Source: Streptomyces sp. C10-9-1 (GTDB taxonomy: Bacteria > Actinomycetota > Actinomycetes > Streptomycetales > Streptomycetaceae). From it: a stretch of DNA of 64,000 nucleotides. Every line of letters begins with the position of its first letter. The stretch's first letter is position 1. Under the pieces are notes generated by a model. It was not told the DNA's origin. It did no database searches and saw only the letters and a program-made list of their open reading frames with translations. The DNA lies in contig NZ_JANHKP010000011.1 in NCBI RefSeq assembly GCF_024497955.1, forward strand, positions 203,323 to 267,322. The letters run 5' to 3'. Position numbers and translations under genes: made by a program. Shown piece after piece: positions 25,598-33,509 of this stretch.

Positions 25598-26491
25598 ATG
25601 GGGACCCCCGCCGCGACCGACGTCTTCGAAGAGCACCGTGCCCTCCTGACGGGGGTGGCCTACCGGATGCTCGGCCGGGTCGCCGACGCCGAGGACGTGG
25701 TCCAGGAGGCGTGGCTGCGCTGGTCCTCCGCGGACCGGGCGGCGGTGCGCGAGCCGGGGGCCTTCCTGGTCCGGATCACCACCCGCCTGGCGATCGACCG
25801 GCTGCGGCACCTCACGTCCCGGCGCGAGACCTACGTGGGCCCCTGGCTGCCGGAACCCGTGGCGACGAACTACGGCCCGCAGGTCCCCGACACCGCCGAA
25901 CGCGCGCTCCTCGCGGACACGGTCTCGGTCGCCGTGCTGGTGGTCCTGGAGAGCCTCAGCCCCTCGGAGCGCGCGGTGTTCGTGCTCCGCGAGGCCTTCG
26001 GCTTCCCGTACACGGAGATCGCCGCGACGCTGGAGAAGAGCGAGGCGGCCGTGCGCCAGCTCGCGGGCCGGGCCCGGCGGCACGTCGCGGAGCGGCGCCG
26101 CCGCTTCGACGCCGACCCCGCCCGGTGCCGCGAGCTGACGGAGCGCTTCCTGGAGGCCGCCGCGGGCGGCGACCTCGCGGGACTGCTCCGCCTGCTGGCC
26201 CCCGACGTCACGCTGGTCGGCGACAGCGGAGGCAAGGCCAAGGCGCCGCGCAGGGTCCTCGTGACCGCCGACAAGGTGGGCCGTTTCCTGCACGCCGTCA
26301 CCCGCGACCCGGCCGAGGGGACGCAGTACTCCTTCGTCGAGGCCAACGGGGCGCCCGCCCTCCTGGTGTCCGTCGGCGGACGGCCGGACAGCGTCATCCA
26401 GTTGGAGGCCCGGGACGGGCGCATCACGTGTGTCTATATCATCCGCAACCCGGACAAGCTCCGGGCCTTCGCCGCTCCCGCCCCGTCCTGA
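25598..26491 (+). CDS. ECF sigma factor with SnoaL-like C-terminal extension (ECF41/SigJ type)
   Basis: The 297-residue sigma factor has region 2 (FEEHRALLTGVAYRMLGRVADAEDVVQEAWLRW), a linker with PWLPEPV, and region 4 (LSPSERAVFVLREAFGFPYTEIAATLEKSEAAVRQLAGRARRHV). A 100-residue SnoaL-like C-terminal domain includes GDSGGK and ends in NPDKL, the two motifs known for ECF41 regulators. In that group the C-terminal domain modulates activity in place of an anti-sigma factor. The usual COE partner genes (carboxymuconolactone decarboxylase, oxidoreductase or epimerase) are not adjacent. An ATG at 25589 is also in frame. Confidence 0.92.
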   Translation: MGTPAATDVFEEHRALLTGVAYRMLGRVADAEDVVQEAWLRWSSADRAAVREPGAFLVRITTRLAIDRLRHLTSRRETYVGPWLPEPVATNYGPQVPDTAERALLADTVSVAVLVVLESLSPSERAVFVLREAFGFPYTEIAATLEKSEAAVRQLAGRARRHVAERRRRFDADPARCRELTERFLEAAAGGDLAGLLRLLAPDVTLVGDSGGKAKAPRRVLVTADKVGRFLHAVTRDPAEGTQYSFVEANGAPALLVSVGGRPDSVIQLEARDGRITCVYIIRNPDKLRAFAAPAPS

Positions 26492-26626
26492 AACCGCTGT
26501 CCGTGCATGTCGGACCCCGTGTCCGATTCGGGCGCGGGGACTTGTGCGTGCGGGTGGCGCGTGGATACGACATCCCTGTGAACGCCCTGCGGAGTCGCTC
26601 CGTCTCCCTGGGTGACGACCGCGGCA

Positions 26627-26661
26627 TTGGTCTTGACCAAGGGGGTGGCCGGTTCTATGGT
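26627..26661 (+). promoter_or_regulatory. GntR promoter with dre-like operator over the -35 box
   Basis: The palindrome TTGGTCTTGACCAA spans 26627-26640 and resembles the DasR responsive element (consensus ACTGGTCTAGACCACT; 12 of 16 positions match by eye). TTGACC at 26633-26638 is a good -35 box, and TATGGT at 26656-26661 is a good -10 box with a 17-nt spacer. A repressor bound here would block RNA polymerase. The leader to the GTG is about 70 nt. Confidence 0.75.
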
Positions 26662-26740
26662 CACAGGGTTAGTGCAGGAACCTTTAATAAACAAGGGCAC
26701 GGAAAGCCGCCGGGAACACGGCGATTGCGGAGGAGTCAGG

Positions 26741-27505
26741 GTGGGGACCACGCAGCTGGACACGGTGCCGGAACCTAAGTACTGGCACCTCAAGACGGTG
26801 CTCGCCGAGGCGCTCGACTCGGAGTTCGCCGTGGGCGAGATCCTGCCCAACGAGCGCGAACTGGCGGCCCGTTTCGGTGTCGCCCGGGCCACCCTCCGGC
26901 AGGCGCTGGAGCAGCTCGAACTCGAAGGGCGCCTCCAGCGCCGCCGCGGCGTCGGCACCACGGTGGCGCCGCCCCGCATGGGCGTCGACGTCGCCTCCTC
27001 CGAGACCGCCTGGCCCGGGGTCGGGCCCGAGTCCTGGCAGCCGACCGAGTGCACCGCCGCCGTGCCGCCCGCGGCCGTGGCCCGCCTCCTGGAGATCGGA
27101 CCGGACGCGCAGACCCATGTGGTCCGCCGTGTCCGCACCAGCCACGGCCAGTCCCTCGCCGCGGAACTGCTCCACGTCCCCGCGGCCTCCGTGCCCGGGC
27201 TCACGGCCATCGACGCGCCCTCCGGCCCCGCCCTCGCCCGCACCGTGCTGCGCGAACTCGCCCGCCTCCCGCTGGAGGGCCAGGACCGCTCCGTGGAACT
27301 CGGCTCCGCCGGCGCCGTGGACGCCAAGGAACTGGACCGGCTGCCCGGCGCCCCGGTCCTCGTGGTCACCACGCGCTACTTCTCCGGGGGGCGGACGGCT
27401 GCCGTGTCCCTCGCCACCTACCGGGCGGACACCTGCCGGCTCACCTTCGGCGCCCACGGCGGGCTGGAGATCCGCCACGACGAGGAGCAGCGCCGGGTCT
27501 CCTGA
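26741..27505 (+). CDS. GntR-family regulator (HutC/DasR-like)
   Basis: The 254-residue regulator has an N-terminal winged helix (PEPKYWHLKTVLAEALDSEFAVGEILPNERELAARFGVARATLRQALEQLELEGRLQRRRGVGTTVA), whose layout is close to DasR, and a C-terminal UTRA-type effector domain. The GTG at 26741 is preceded by GCGGAGGAG at good spacing. The dre-like site in its own promoter suggests control by DasR or by itself. It converges on a ROK-family gene, which fits aminosugar or sugar control. The effector is unknown. Confidence 0.88.
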   Translation: MGTTQLDTVPEPKYWHLKTVLAEALDSEFAVGEILPNERELAARFGVARATLRQALEQLELEGRLQRRRGVGTTVAPPRMGVDVASSETAWPGVGPESWQPTECTAAVPPAAVARLLEIGPDAQTHVVRRVRTSHGQSLAAELLHVPAASVPGLTAIDAPSGPALARTVLRELARLPLEGQDRSVELGSAGAVDAKELDRLPGAPVLVVTTRYFSGGRTAAVSLATYRADTCRLTFGAHGGLEIRHDEEQRRVS

Positions 27506-27588
27506 GGGCACCGCACCGGGGCGCCGGTCCCGACGCCCGCGCGCGGGTGCGTCCGGCGGCCCGTGCGGGCGCGGACCCGCCGGGGCGC

Positions 27589-28746
27589 TCAGCGCCGGGC
27601 CGTCACCGTGCCCTCCACGGCGAACAGCTGCTCCTCGACGTGGTCCAGGGCGAGCCGCAGCGCTCCGGTCGCGACCGCGGCCTCGCCGAGCAGGGACAGC
27701 GCCACCTGGGGCGGCCGCAGGCAGTAGCGAGCCAGCTCCTCGCGCAGCGGCGGCAGGACGCCGTCGAGACCGGCGGCCCAGCCGCCCACCACCACCAGCT
27801 CCGGATCGAGGGCCAGCACCAGCGCCGCCACGTCGTGCACCAGGCGCTGGAGGAACCGCTCGACCGCGGCACGGGCCCCCTCGTCGCCCTGCCGGGCGAG
27901 GGCGAACACCTCGGCCACGGCGTGCTCGTCCAGCGGGTGCAGCGGCTCGCCCGTCGTGGACAGCAGCCGCTCCGGCGCCACCCCGCGCCCGAGCAGGTGC
28001 AGCGCCCCGATCTCGCCCGCCGCACCCCCGAAGCCCCGGTGCAGCCTCCCGCCGATGAGCGAACCGGCTCCCGGGCTCAGGCCCGCCATCACGAAGACGA
28101 TGTCGTCGGACTCCGTCGCCGCACCCTTCCAGTGCTCGGCGACGGCGGCCGCGTTGGCGTCGTTCTCCACCAGCACCGGGCAGCGGAAGGAGCGGCCCAG
28201 CCGCTCGCCCAGCGGCAGCCCCGTCCACCCCGGCAGCGCCGTCGACAGGCGGACCGTGCCGTCCGCCTCCACGATGCCCGGCGACCCCACGCCCACGGCC
28301 CGCAGGCTGCTGCGCGGCACACCGGTGCGCCGCAGCAGGTCGGTGACCACCGAGCGCACCTTCTCCAGCCGGTCCTCGGCGCTCGCCGCCTGGGTGACCT
28401 CGCGGCTGCCCGCCCCGATGATCCGCCCGTCGAGCCCCGACAGCAGGGCCGCGATGCGGTGGGGGCCGATCTCGACGCCCAGCAGGTGCCCGGCCTCCGC
28501 ACGGAAGCGGTAGCGGCGTGCGGGACGCCCCTGGCGGCGGGCCCCGCCCTCCTCGGGGACGCTCTCGACCACCAGCCCGGCCTCCACGAGGCCCTCCACG
28601 ACCCCCTCGACCGTGGGCCTGGACAGCCCGGTGATCCGGGTCAGGTCCGTGAGCGTGGGCGAGTCGGCCGCCCGCAGGGAATGGAGCACCACCGCGGAGT
28701 TGATCCGCCGCAGCAGCGAAGGGTCTCCGCCGGTCAGCCGCCCCAC
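27589..28746 (-). CDS. ROK-family regulator lacking the zinc motif
   Basis: The 385-residue protein has an N-terminal winged helix (LLRRINSAVVLHSLRAADSPTLTDLTRITGLSRPTVEGVVEGLVEAGLV) and a ROK sugar-kinase-like domain with LLGVEIGPHRIAALLSGLDG, GVGSPGIVEADGTV, NDANAAAVAEHWKG and FGGAAGEIGALH. The region that normally carries the CxCGxxGC zinc site reads GRGVAPERLLSTTGEPL and has no Cys. The protein is therefore likely a DNA-binding sugar sensor without kinase activity. The GTG start is fixed by GGAAGGA just upstream. Confidence 0.87.
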   Translation of the reverse strand: MGRLTGGDPSLLRRINSAVVLHSLRAADSPTLTDLTRITGLSRPTVEGVVEGLVEAGLVVESVPEEGGARRQGRPARRYRFRAEAGHLLGVEIGPHRIAALLSGLDGRIIGAGSREVTQAASAEDRLEKVRSVVTDLLRRTGVPRSSLRAVGVGSPGIVEADGTVRLSTALPGWTGLPLGERLGRSFRCPVLVENDANAAAVAEHWKGAATESDDIVFVMAGLSPGAGSLIGGRLHRGFGGAAGEIGALHLLGRGVAPERLLSTTGEPLHPLDEHAVAEVFALARQGDEGARAAVERFLQRLVHDVAALVLALDPELVVVGGWAAGLDGVLPPLREELARYCLRPPQVALSLLGEAAVATGALRLALDHVEEQLFAVEGTVTARR

Positions 28747-28944
28747 TGTGTGTCCTTCCGGCTCGTACGCGTTGTCGCCGGATCGTACTCGGCGACGCGG
28801 ACAGCCGCGCATCCGGCCCGGAGCCCGCACGGCCCCGGGCGGGGCTCCGGCCGCCCGCCGCCGGAGGCGCCGGGCCCGGCGACGGGGGCCCGCGGGACGC
28901 TGACGCACCGCCAACTGTCGTACCCGGGGCGTTTACTGGCCTCC

Positions 28945-29400
28945 ATGACCACCGCCCGGTATCTGGCCGCCATCGACGCGCTGCTCCGAGAGCCCTTCCC
29001 GGCAGAGCACCTGCCGACCCGGTTCGGCGACAGCGGCCCGGGCTTCCACCGGGCGCGTCCCGGCCCGGCCGGGCCGGAGGCGAACGGGCCTCCCGCCGAC
29101 CCCGGAGGGCAGGACGGCGACCCCGGCGGGCAGGCGGAGCGGTGCCGCGCGCAGGGAGAGGCGCTGGCGGCGGCGCTCCGGGCCCGGTGGGGGCCGCCCG
29201 AGCACCTGGGACTCTGGTCCGCCTCGGTCCGCGACGCGGCGGGCCAGACGCCCCCGGCCCCCTGGGACGAGGCGGTCCGGCGGGCCGACGACGTCCTGTT
29301 GTGGCGGGTCGGCCGCCGGTGGGCGGGCCTGGCCGCGGCGCGCTGCGGCGAGGGGCGCCTGGAGCTCCTCGTCCTCGTCACCGAGATCGACCCGCCGTGA
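28945..29400 (+). CDS. Hypothetical protein
   Basis: The 151-residue product is not recognised. It begins MTTARYLAAIDALLREPFPAEHLPTRFGDSG, has a Gly/Pro-rich middle (about 45-65) and ends in a region rich in Trp, Arg and Leu (VLLWRVGRRWAGLAAARCGEGRLELLVLVTEIDPP). Codon use is typical of the neighbourhood, which supports it as a real gene. The ATG at 28945 was chosen because the open frame upstream lies antisense to the ROK gene. Confidence 0.65.
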   Translation: MTTARYLAAIDALLREPFPAEHLPTRFGDSGPGFHRARPGPAGPEANGPPADPGGQDGDPGGQAERCRAQGEALAAALRARWGPPEHLGLWSASVRDAAGQTPPAPWDEAVRRADDVLLWRVGRRWAGLAAARCGEGRLELLVLVTEIDPP

Positions 29401-29409
29401 GGGTCACGG

Positions 29410-29441
29410 CGGGGGCGGGGACCCGCCCTCCGCCGCCCCCG
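29410..29441. terminator. Hairpin between convergent genes
   Basis: A 9-bp stem (CGGGGGCGG at 29410-29418 with 29433-29441) with a 14-nt loop lies after the hypothetical gene and before the end of mug. Confidence 0.5.
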
Positions 29442-29469
29442 GCTGCGGCCGCCGCCCCGCGGCCCGGCC

Positions 29470-30024
29470 TCAGCACGGGGGCGGTCCGGCGGCCGTCCGC
29501 AGCTCCGCGTAGGCCGCGGCCATCGCGTCGAGGGACCAGTGGGCGTTCAGGCCGCTGGGATTGGGCAGCACCCAGACCCGGACCCCGCCGACCGTGCGCT
29601 GCTGGGGCCCTACCGAGGCGCCGCGCTCGCCGAAGGCCGCGCGGTAGGCGGTGACCCCCGCCACCGCCAGCCAGCCCGGCCTCAGCCGCGCCACCTTCTC
29701 CGCGAGCAGCCGTCCTCCCTCGCGGTACTCCTCCGCCGTCAGTTCGTCGGCCCGCGCGGTGGCCCGGGCGACGACGTTGGTGATGCCCAGGCCCAGCGCC
29801 GGGAGCCGGTGCTGCTCGGAGGGGTCCAGGCGCCGCGGGGTGAACCCCGACCGGTGCAGCACCGGCCAGAAGCGGTTCCCGGGCCGCGCGAAGTGGTGGC
29901 CCGTGGCCGCCGTCATCAGCCCCGGGTTGATCCCGCAGAACAGCACGCGCAGGCCGTCCCCGGCCACGTCCGGCACCAGCCGGTCGCGGGCGGCCTCCAG
30001 CTCCGCCGCCGTCGGGCGGGTCAG
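29470..30024 (-). CDS. mug: Mismatch-specific uracil/thymine DNA glycosylase, probable CTG start
   Basis: Mug removes U or T from G:U and G:T mispairs. The product of about 184 residues has the family core VLFCGINPGLMTAATGHHFARPGNRFWPVLHRSGFTP (GINPG active-site loop), GLGITNVVARATARADELT and VWVLPNPSGLNAHW. No ATG, GTG or TTG lies near the expected N-terminus LTRPTAAELEAARDRLVPDV. The likely start is CTG (30024-30022), which overlaps the TGA of purB in the same way as the usual ATGA junction, with GGGGGCG upstream. The next GTG is at 29976 and lacks a ribosome-binding site. Confidence 0.88.
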   Translation of the reverse strand: MTRPTAAELEAARDRLVPDVAGDGLRVLFCGINPGLMTAATGHHFARPGNRFWPVLHRSGFTPRRLDPSEQHRLPALGLGITNVVARATARADELTAEEYREGGRLLAEKVARLRPGWLAVAGVTAYRAAFGERGASVGPQQRTVGGVRVWVLPNPSGLNAHWSLDAMAAAYAELRTAAGPPPC

Positions 30025-31463
30025 AGGATCGCCCCCGGCGCGTAGCCGGCCGCCTCCGGGTGCCGCTTGACGATCTCCTCGATCCGGGCCGCCACCGAGG
30101 CGACCTGGCCCGCCGCGGCCCCCGTGAAGGACAGCTTGTCCGCCATCAGGGCGTCCAGAGCGGCCCGGTCCAGCGGGATGCGCTCGTCCGCGGCCAGCTT
30201 GTCCAGCAGCTCGTTGCGCTCGGCGCCCTGCTCGCGCATGGCCAGCGCCGAGGCCACCGCGTGCTCCTTGATCGCCTCGTGGGCCACCTCGCGGCCGACA
30301 CCGGCGCGCACCGCGCCCATCAGGACCTTGGTGGTGGCGAGGAAGGGCAGGTAGCGGTCCAGCTCGCGGGCGACCACGGCGGGGAAGGCGCCGAACTCGT
30401 CGAGGACCGTCAGGAAGGTCTCCAGCAGGCCGTCGAAGGCGAAGAAGGCGTCGGGCAGGGCGACGCGGCGCACCACCGAGCAGGAGACGTCGCCCTCGTT
30501 CCACTGGTCGCCCGCCAGCTCGCCGGTCATCGAGGCGTACCCGCGCAGGATGACCATCAGGCCGTTGACGCGCTCGCAGGAACGGGTGTTCATCTTGTGC
30601 GGCATGGCCGAGGAGCCGACCTGGCCCGGCTTGAAGCCCTCGGTCACCAGCTCGTGGCCCGCCATCAGCCGGACCGTCCTGGCGACGGAGGAGGGGCCGG
30701 CGGCCAGCTGCACCAGCGCCGAGACCACGTCGTAGTCGAGGGAGCGGGGGTAGACCTGGCCCACCGAGGTGAAGGCGCGGGCGAAGCCCAGGTGGCCCGC
30801 GATGCGCTCCTCCAGCTCGGCCAGCTTGCCCGCGTCGCCGCCCAGCAGGTCCAGCATGTCCTGCGCGGTGCCGACAGGGCCCTTGATGCCCCGCAGCGGG
30901 TAGCGCTCCAGCAGGTCCTCCAGCCGCCCGAAGGCCACCAGCAGCTCGTCGGCCGCGGTGGCGAAGCGCTTGCCCAGCGTCGTCGCCTGAGCGGCGACGT
31001 TGTGCGAGCGGCCCGCCATCACGAGTTCGGCGTACTCGCCCGCGAGCCGGCCCAGCCGGGCCAGGACGGCCACCGTGCGGTCGCGGACCAGTTCCAGCGA
31101 GAGGCGGACCTGGAGCTGCTCCACGTTCTCCGTGAGGTCCCGCGAGGTCATGCCCTTGTGGACGTGCTCGTGCCCGGCGAGGGCGTTGAACTCCTCGATG
31201 CGGGCCTTCACGTCGTGGCGGGTGACCTTCTCCCGCTCGGCGATCGACGCCAGGTCGACCTGGTCGAGCACGCGCTCGTAGTCCGCGAGGGCCTCGTCGG
31301 GGACGTCGATGCCGAGGTCCTTCTGGGCGCGCAGCACCGCCAGCCAGAGCCGGCGCTCCAGCTTGACCTTCTCCTCGGGGGACCAGAGGACGGCGAGCTC
31401 CGCGGAGGCGTAGCGGCCGGCCAGGACATTGGGGATGCGAGGCTTCGCAGACACAGCAGTCAC
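30021..31463 (-). CDS. purB: Adenylosuccinate lyase
   Basis: PurB catalyses two fumarate-releasing steps of purine synthesis. The 480-residue product belongs to the fumarase/aspartase superfamily, with MTSRDLTENVEQLQ, AGRSHNVAAQATTLGKRFATAADEL and the signature GSSAMPHKMNTRSCERV (about residues 290-305) that contains the catalytic Ser loop. The GTG start at 31463 lies 8 nt after a TAGAAT -10 box, so the mRNA looks leaderless. mug overlaps its 3' end. Confidence 0.96.
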   Translation of the reverse strand: MTAVSAKPRIPNVLAGRYASAELAVLWSPEEKVKLERRLWLAVLRAQKDLGIDVPDEALADYERVLDQVDLASIAEREKVTRHDVKARIEEFNALAGHEHVHKGMTSRDLTENVEQLQVRLSLELVRDRTVAVLARLGRLAGEYAELVMAGRSHNVAAQATTLGKRFATAADELLVAFGRLEDLLERYPLRGIKGPVGTAQDMLDLLGGDAGKLAELEERIAGHLGFARAFTSVGQVYPRSLDYDVVSALVQLAAGPSSVARTVRLMAGHELVTEGFKPGQVGSSAMPHKMNTRSCERVNGLMVILRGYASMTGELAGDQWNEGDVSCSVVRRVALPDAFFAFDGLLETFLTVLDEFGAFPAVVARELDRYLPFLATTKVLMGAVRAGVGREVAHEAIKEHAVASALAMREQGAERNELLDKLAADERIPLDRAALDALMADKLSFTGAAAGQVASVAARIEEIVKRHPEAAGYAPGAIL

Positions 31464-31471
31464 GTGTCCGG

Positions 31472-31477
31472 ATTCTA
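31472..31477 (-). promoter_or_regulatory. -10 box of purB (leaderless)
   Basis: On the minus strand TAGAAT ends 8 nt before the GTG start of purB, which implies transcription starting at or within a base or two of the start codon. No strong -35 box is seen. Confidence 0.6.
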
Positions 31478-31578
31478 CTGGTGGTTCCTGCAGGCCAGCG
31501 CCGCGGTCCCGGTTGTGGCTTGCTACGAGGGGCCGGGCTCCGGGGCCCCGGGCCGTCGGCGGCGCGCCGCCCGGAGCG

Positions 31579-32385
31579 TCAGGCTCCGCCGGGCACTCCG
31601 GCGCCCCGCCCCGGCGGGGGCTCGTAGGGCAGCAGGCCGGGGCGCTTGGCCGGCAGTCCGTCGCCCGAGGAGCGCCCCGTCAGCCGGCGCCCGACCCACG
31701 GCCCCAGGTGCTCGCGGGCGAAGCGGAGGTCCGCCGCCCGCCGTGCGGACCAGCCCGGCAGCGCCTCCGGCGGCAGCCCGGCCCGCCAGTCCTCCTCCGG
31801 CGCCAGGCCCAGCGTCTGCCACACGGCCTCGGCGACGCGCCGGTGGCCCTCACCCGTCAGGTGCAGCCGGTCCGCGGCCCACAGCCGGGGGTCGCCGAGC
31901 ACCGGGGCCCCGTACAGGTCGACGACGTGCGCCCCGTACGCCGCCGCGAGGGCGTCGACATGGGCGATCAGCTCCTCCATCCGCGGACGGAAGCGCTCCA
32001 TCACCGGGCCGCGCCGACCGGGGGACCGCATCAGCACCAGGGTCCCGCAGGCGGGTGCCAGCCGGGCCACCGCCTCCTCCAGCAGGCCCCTGACCCGGCC
32101 CATGTCGCAGCGCGGGCGCAGCGCGTCGTTGAGGCCGCCGACCAGCGTGACCACGTCGGCCCGCATCTCCGCAGCCGGGCCCACCTGCTCGCTCACGATC
32201 TGCCCGATGAGCTTGCCCCGCACGGCGAGGTTCGCGTAGCGGAAGCCCGGCTCCCGGGCCGCCAGCCGCCCGGCGAGGACGTCGGCCCACCCCCGGTAGC
32301 TCCCGTCGGGCAGCCGGTCCGACATGCCCTCGGTGAACGAGTCGCCGACCGCGACGAAACTGGTGTAGGTGGCATGCGTCTCCAT
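31579..32385 (-). CDS. SGNH/GDSL hydrolase
   Basis: The 268-residue hydrolase shows the SGNH blocks in order: VAVGDSFTEG (nucleophile Ser about residue 16), LAVRGK, GGLNDALRP and DRLHLTGEGHRRVAE (Asp and His). No signal peptide is present, so it is probably a cytoplasmic esterase. The N-terminus METHATYTSFVAVGDS is well placed. It shares a short divergent promoter region with the next gene, with a -10 box TAGGAT 9 nt before the ATG. Confidence 0.9.
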   Translation of the reverse strand: METHATYTSFVAVGDSFTEGMSDRLPDGSYRGWADVLAGRLAAREPGFRYANLAVRGKLIGQIVSEQVGPAAEMRADVVTLVGGLNDALRPRCDMGRVRGLLEEAVARLAPACGTLVLMRSPGRRGPVMERFRPRMEELIAHVDALAAAYGAHVVDLYGAPVLGDPRLWAADRLHLTGEGHRRVAEAVWQTLGLAPEEDWRAGLPPEALPGWSARRAADLRFAREHLGPWVGRRLTGRSSGDGLPAKRPGLLPYEPPPGRGAGVPGGA

Positions 32386-32394
32386 GGCGCAGTG

Positions 32395-32414
32395 ATCCTA
32401 CCGCGCGGTAGGGT
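32395..32414. promoter_or_regulatory. 16-bp palindrome flanked by back-to-back -10 boxes
   Basis: CCTACCGCGCGGTAGG (32397-32412) is a perfect palindrome. The minus-strand -10 TAGGAT (32400-32395) and a plus-strand -10 TAGGGT (32409-32414) both overlap its ends, so a single dimeric protein could control both divergent genes. Confidence 0.6.
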
Positions 32415-32448
32415 CCCCCGGTTCCGTACCGGGGAAGGGGAGCGACCC

Positions 32449-33453
32449 GTGAGCGACGCCCTGCTGCACGCGCTGGCCGAGGCACTGGCCGACGTGGTGG
32501 TCTCGATCGACACCTGCGACGACGGGGAGCTGGACCCCGACACCGCCGTCGCCTGGCTGGAGGGCACCGGGGCGGTCCTGGACAGACTTCCGCCCGCGGA
32601 CCGCCGCGCGCTCGCCCGCCTGCTGCGCGCCGCCGCCGACCGCAGGCCGCCGGGCCGGGAGCGGCAGGCGCTGCTGCGGGTCCCGGACGGCTTCGGCCTC
32701 GACGACGACCAGCACGAGCTGTACTGCGACGCCGTGGAGGACCTGGTGGGCGGCCTGGTGCGGCTCGCCCGGGACGCCGACCCCGCCACCCCGGTGCCCG
32801 CCTGCCCGGGGTGGACCCTCGCCGATCTGGTGCGCCACCACGGCACCACCCACCGCTGGGTCGCCCACACGGTGCGCATCCGCGCGGCGGAGCGGGTGTG
32901 GGCGCACGAGGTTCCCGCGGACCTGCCGGACGACCCGGCCGCCCACCCCGACTGGCTGGCGCGCTCCGCGGACGCCTCGCTCTCGGTGCTCCGCAAGGCC
33001 GATCCGGACACGCCCATGTGGTCCCAGGGCGCGGACCAGCGCGTCGCCCACTACGCGCGCCGCCTGCTGTTCGAGGCGCTCGTCCACCTCGCCGACGCGC
33101 GGACCGCGCTCGGCGAGGAGCCGCGGATCGGGCCCGCCGCGGCGGCCGACGGCATCGCGGAGTTCCTGGAGAACCTGCCCCATGCACCGCACCTCGCGCA
33201 GCCGCTCGCCGCGCTGCCGACGGGCTCCGTCGGCCTGACCGCCCGCGACACCGGCGCCGCCTGGACGGTGCGCTTCGGGCCCGGCGGCCTGCGCTGGACC
33301 GCCTGCGCGGGCCCCGTCGACGTGCGGGTCGAGGCCCCCGCCGCCGCACTGCTGCTGCTGGTGTACGGGCGTCGGCGCCCGGGGGATCCCGAGGTGGCCG
33401 TCCGCGGCGACCGCGCCGTGCTGGACGCCTGGCTCTCCGCCACCGCCCTGTGA
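32449..33453 (+). CDS. Maleylpyruvate-isomerase-family protein with extra N-terminal domain
   Basis: The 334-residue protein has a C-terminal mycothiol-dependent maleylpyruvate isomerase/DinB-like region. It starts about residue 95 with YCDAVEDLVGGLVRLARDADPATPVPACPGWTLADLVRHHGTTHRWV, where the CPGWTxxDLxxHxG signature supplies a metal-binding His, and it contains RRLLFEALVHLADA. Residues 1-85 form a separate acidic helical domain (ADVVVSIDTCDDGELDPDTAVAWLEGTGAVL). The mycothiol link is family knowledge, and the reaction is unknown. The GTG start has GGGGAGCGA upstream. Confidence 0.83.
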   Translation: MSDALLHALAEALADVVVSIDTCDDGELDPDTAVAWLEGTGAVLDRLPPADRRALARLLRAAADRRPPGRERQALLRVPDGFGLDDDQHELYCDAVEDLVGGLVRLARDADPATPVPACPGWTLADLVRHHGTTHRWVAHTVRIRAAERVWAHEVPADLPDDPAAHPDWLARSADASLSVLRKADPDTPMWSQGADQRVAHYARRLLFEALVHLADARTALGEEPRIGPAAAADGIAEFLENLPHAPHLAQPLAALPTGSVGLTARDTGAAWTVRFGPGGLRWTACAGPVDVRVEAPAAALLLLVYGRRRPGDPEVAVRGDRAVLDAWLSATAL

Positions 33454-33494
33454 CGCGGACCGGCCCCGGCGTCCACCGCCGGGGCCGGTCCGCG
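33454..33494. terminator. Strong bidirectional terminator
   Basis: A 17-bp perfect stem (33454-33470 with 33478-33494) and a 7-nt loop lie between convergent genes. Confidence 0.88.
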
Positions 33495-33509
33495 CCGCCG
33501 CCGGGCGGC

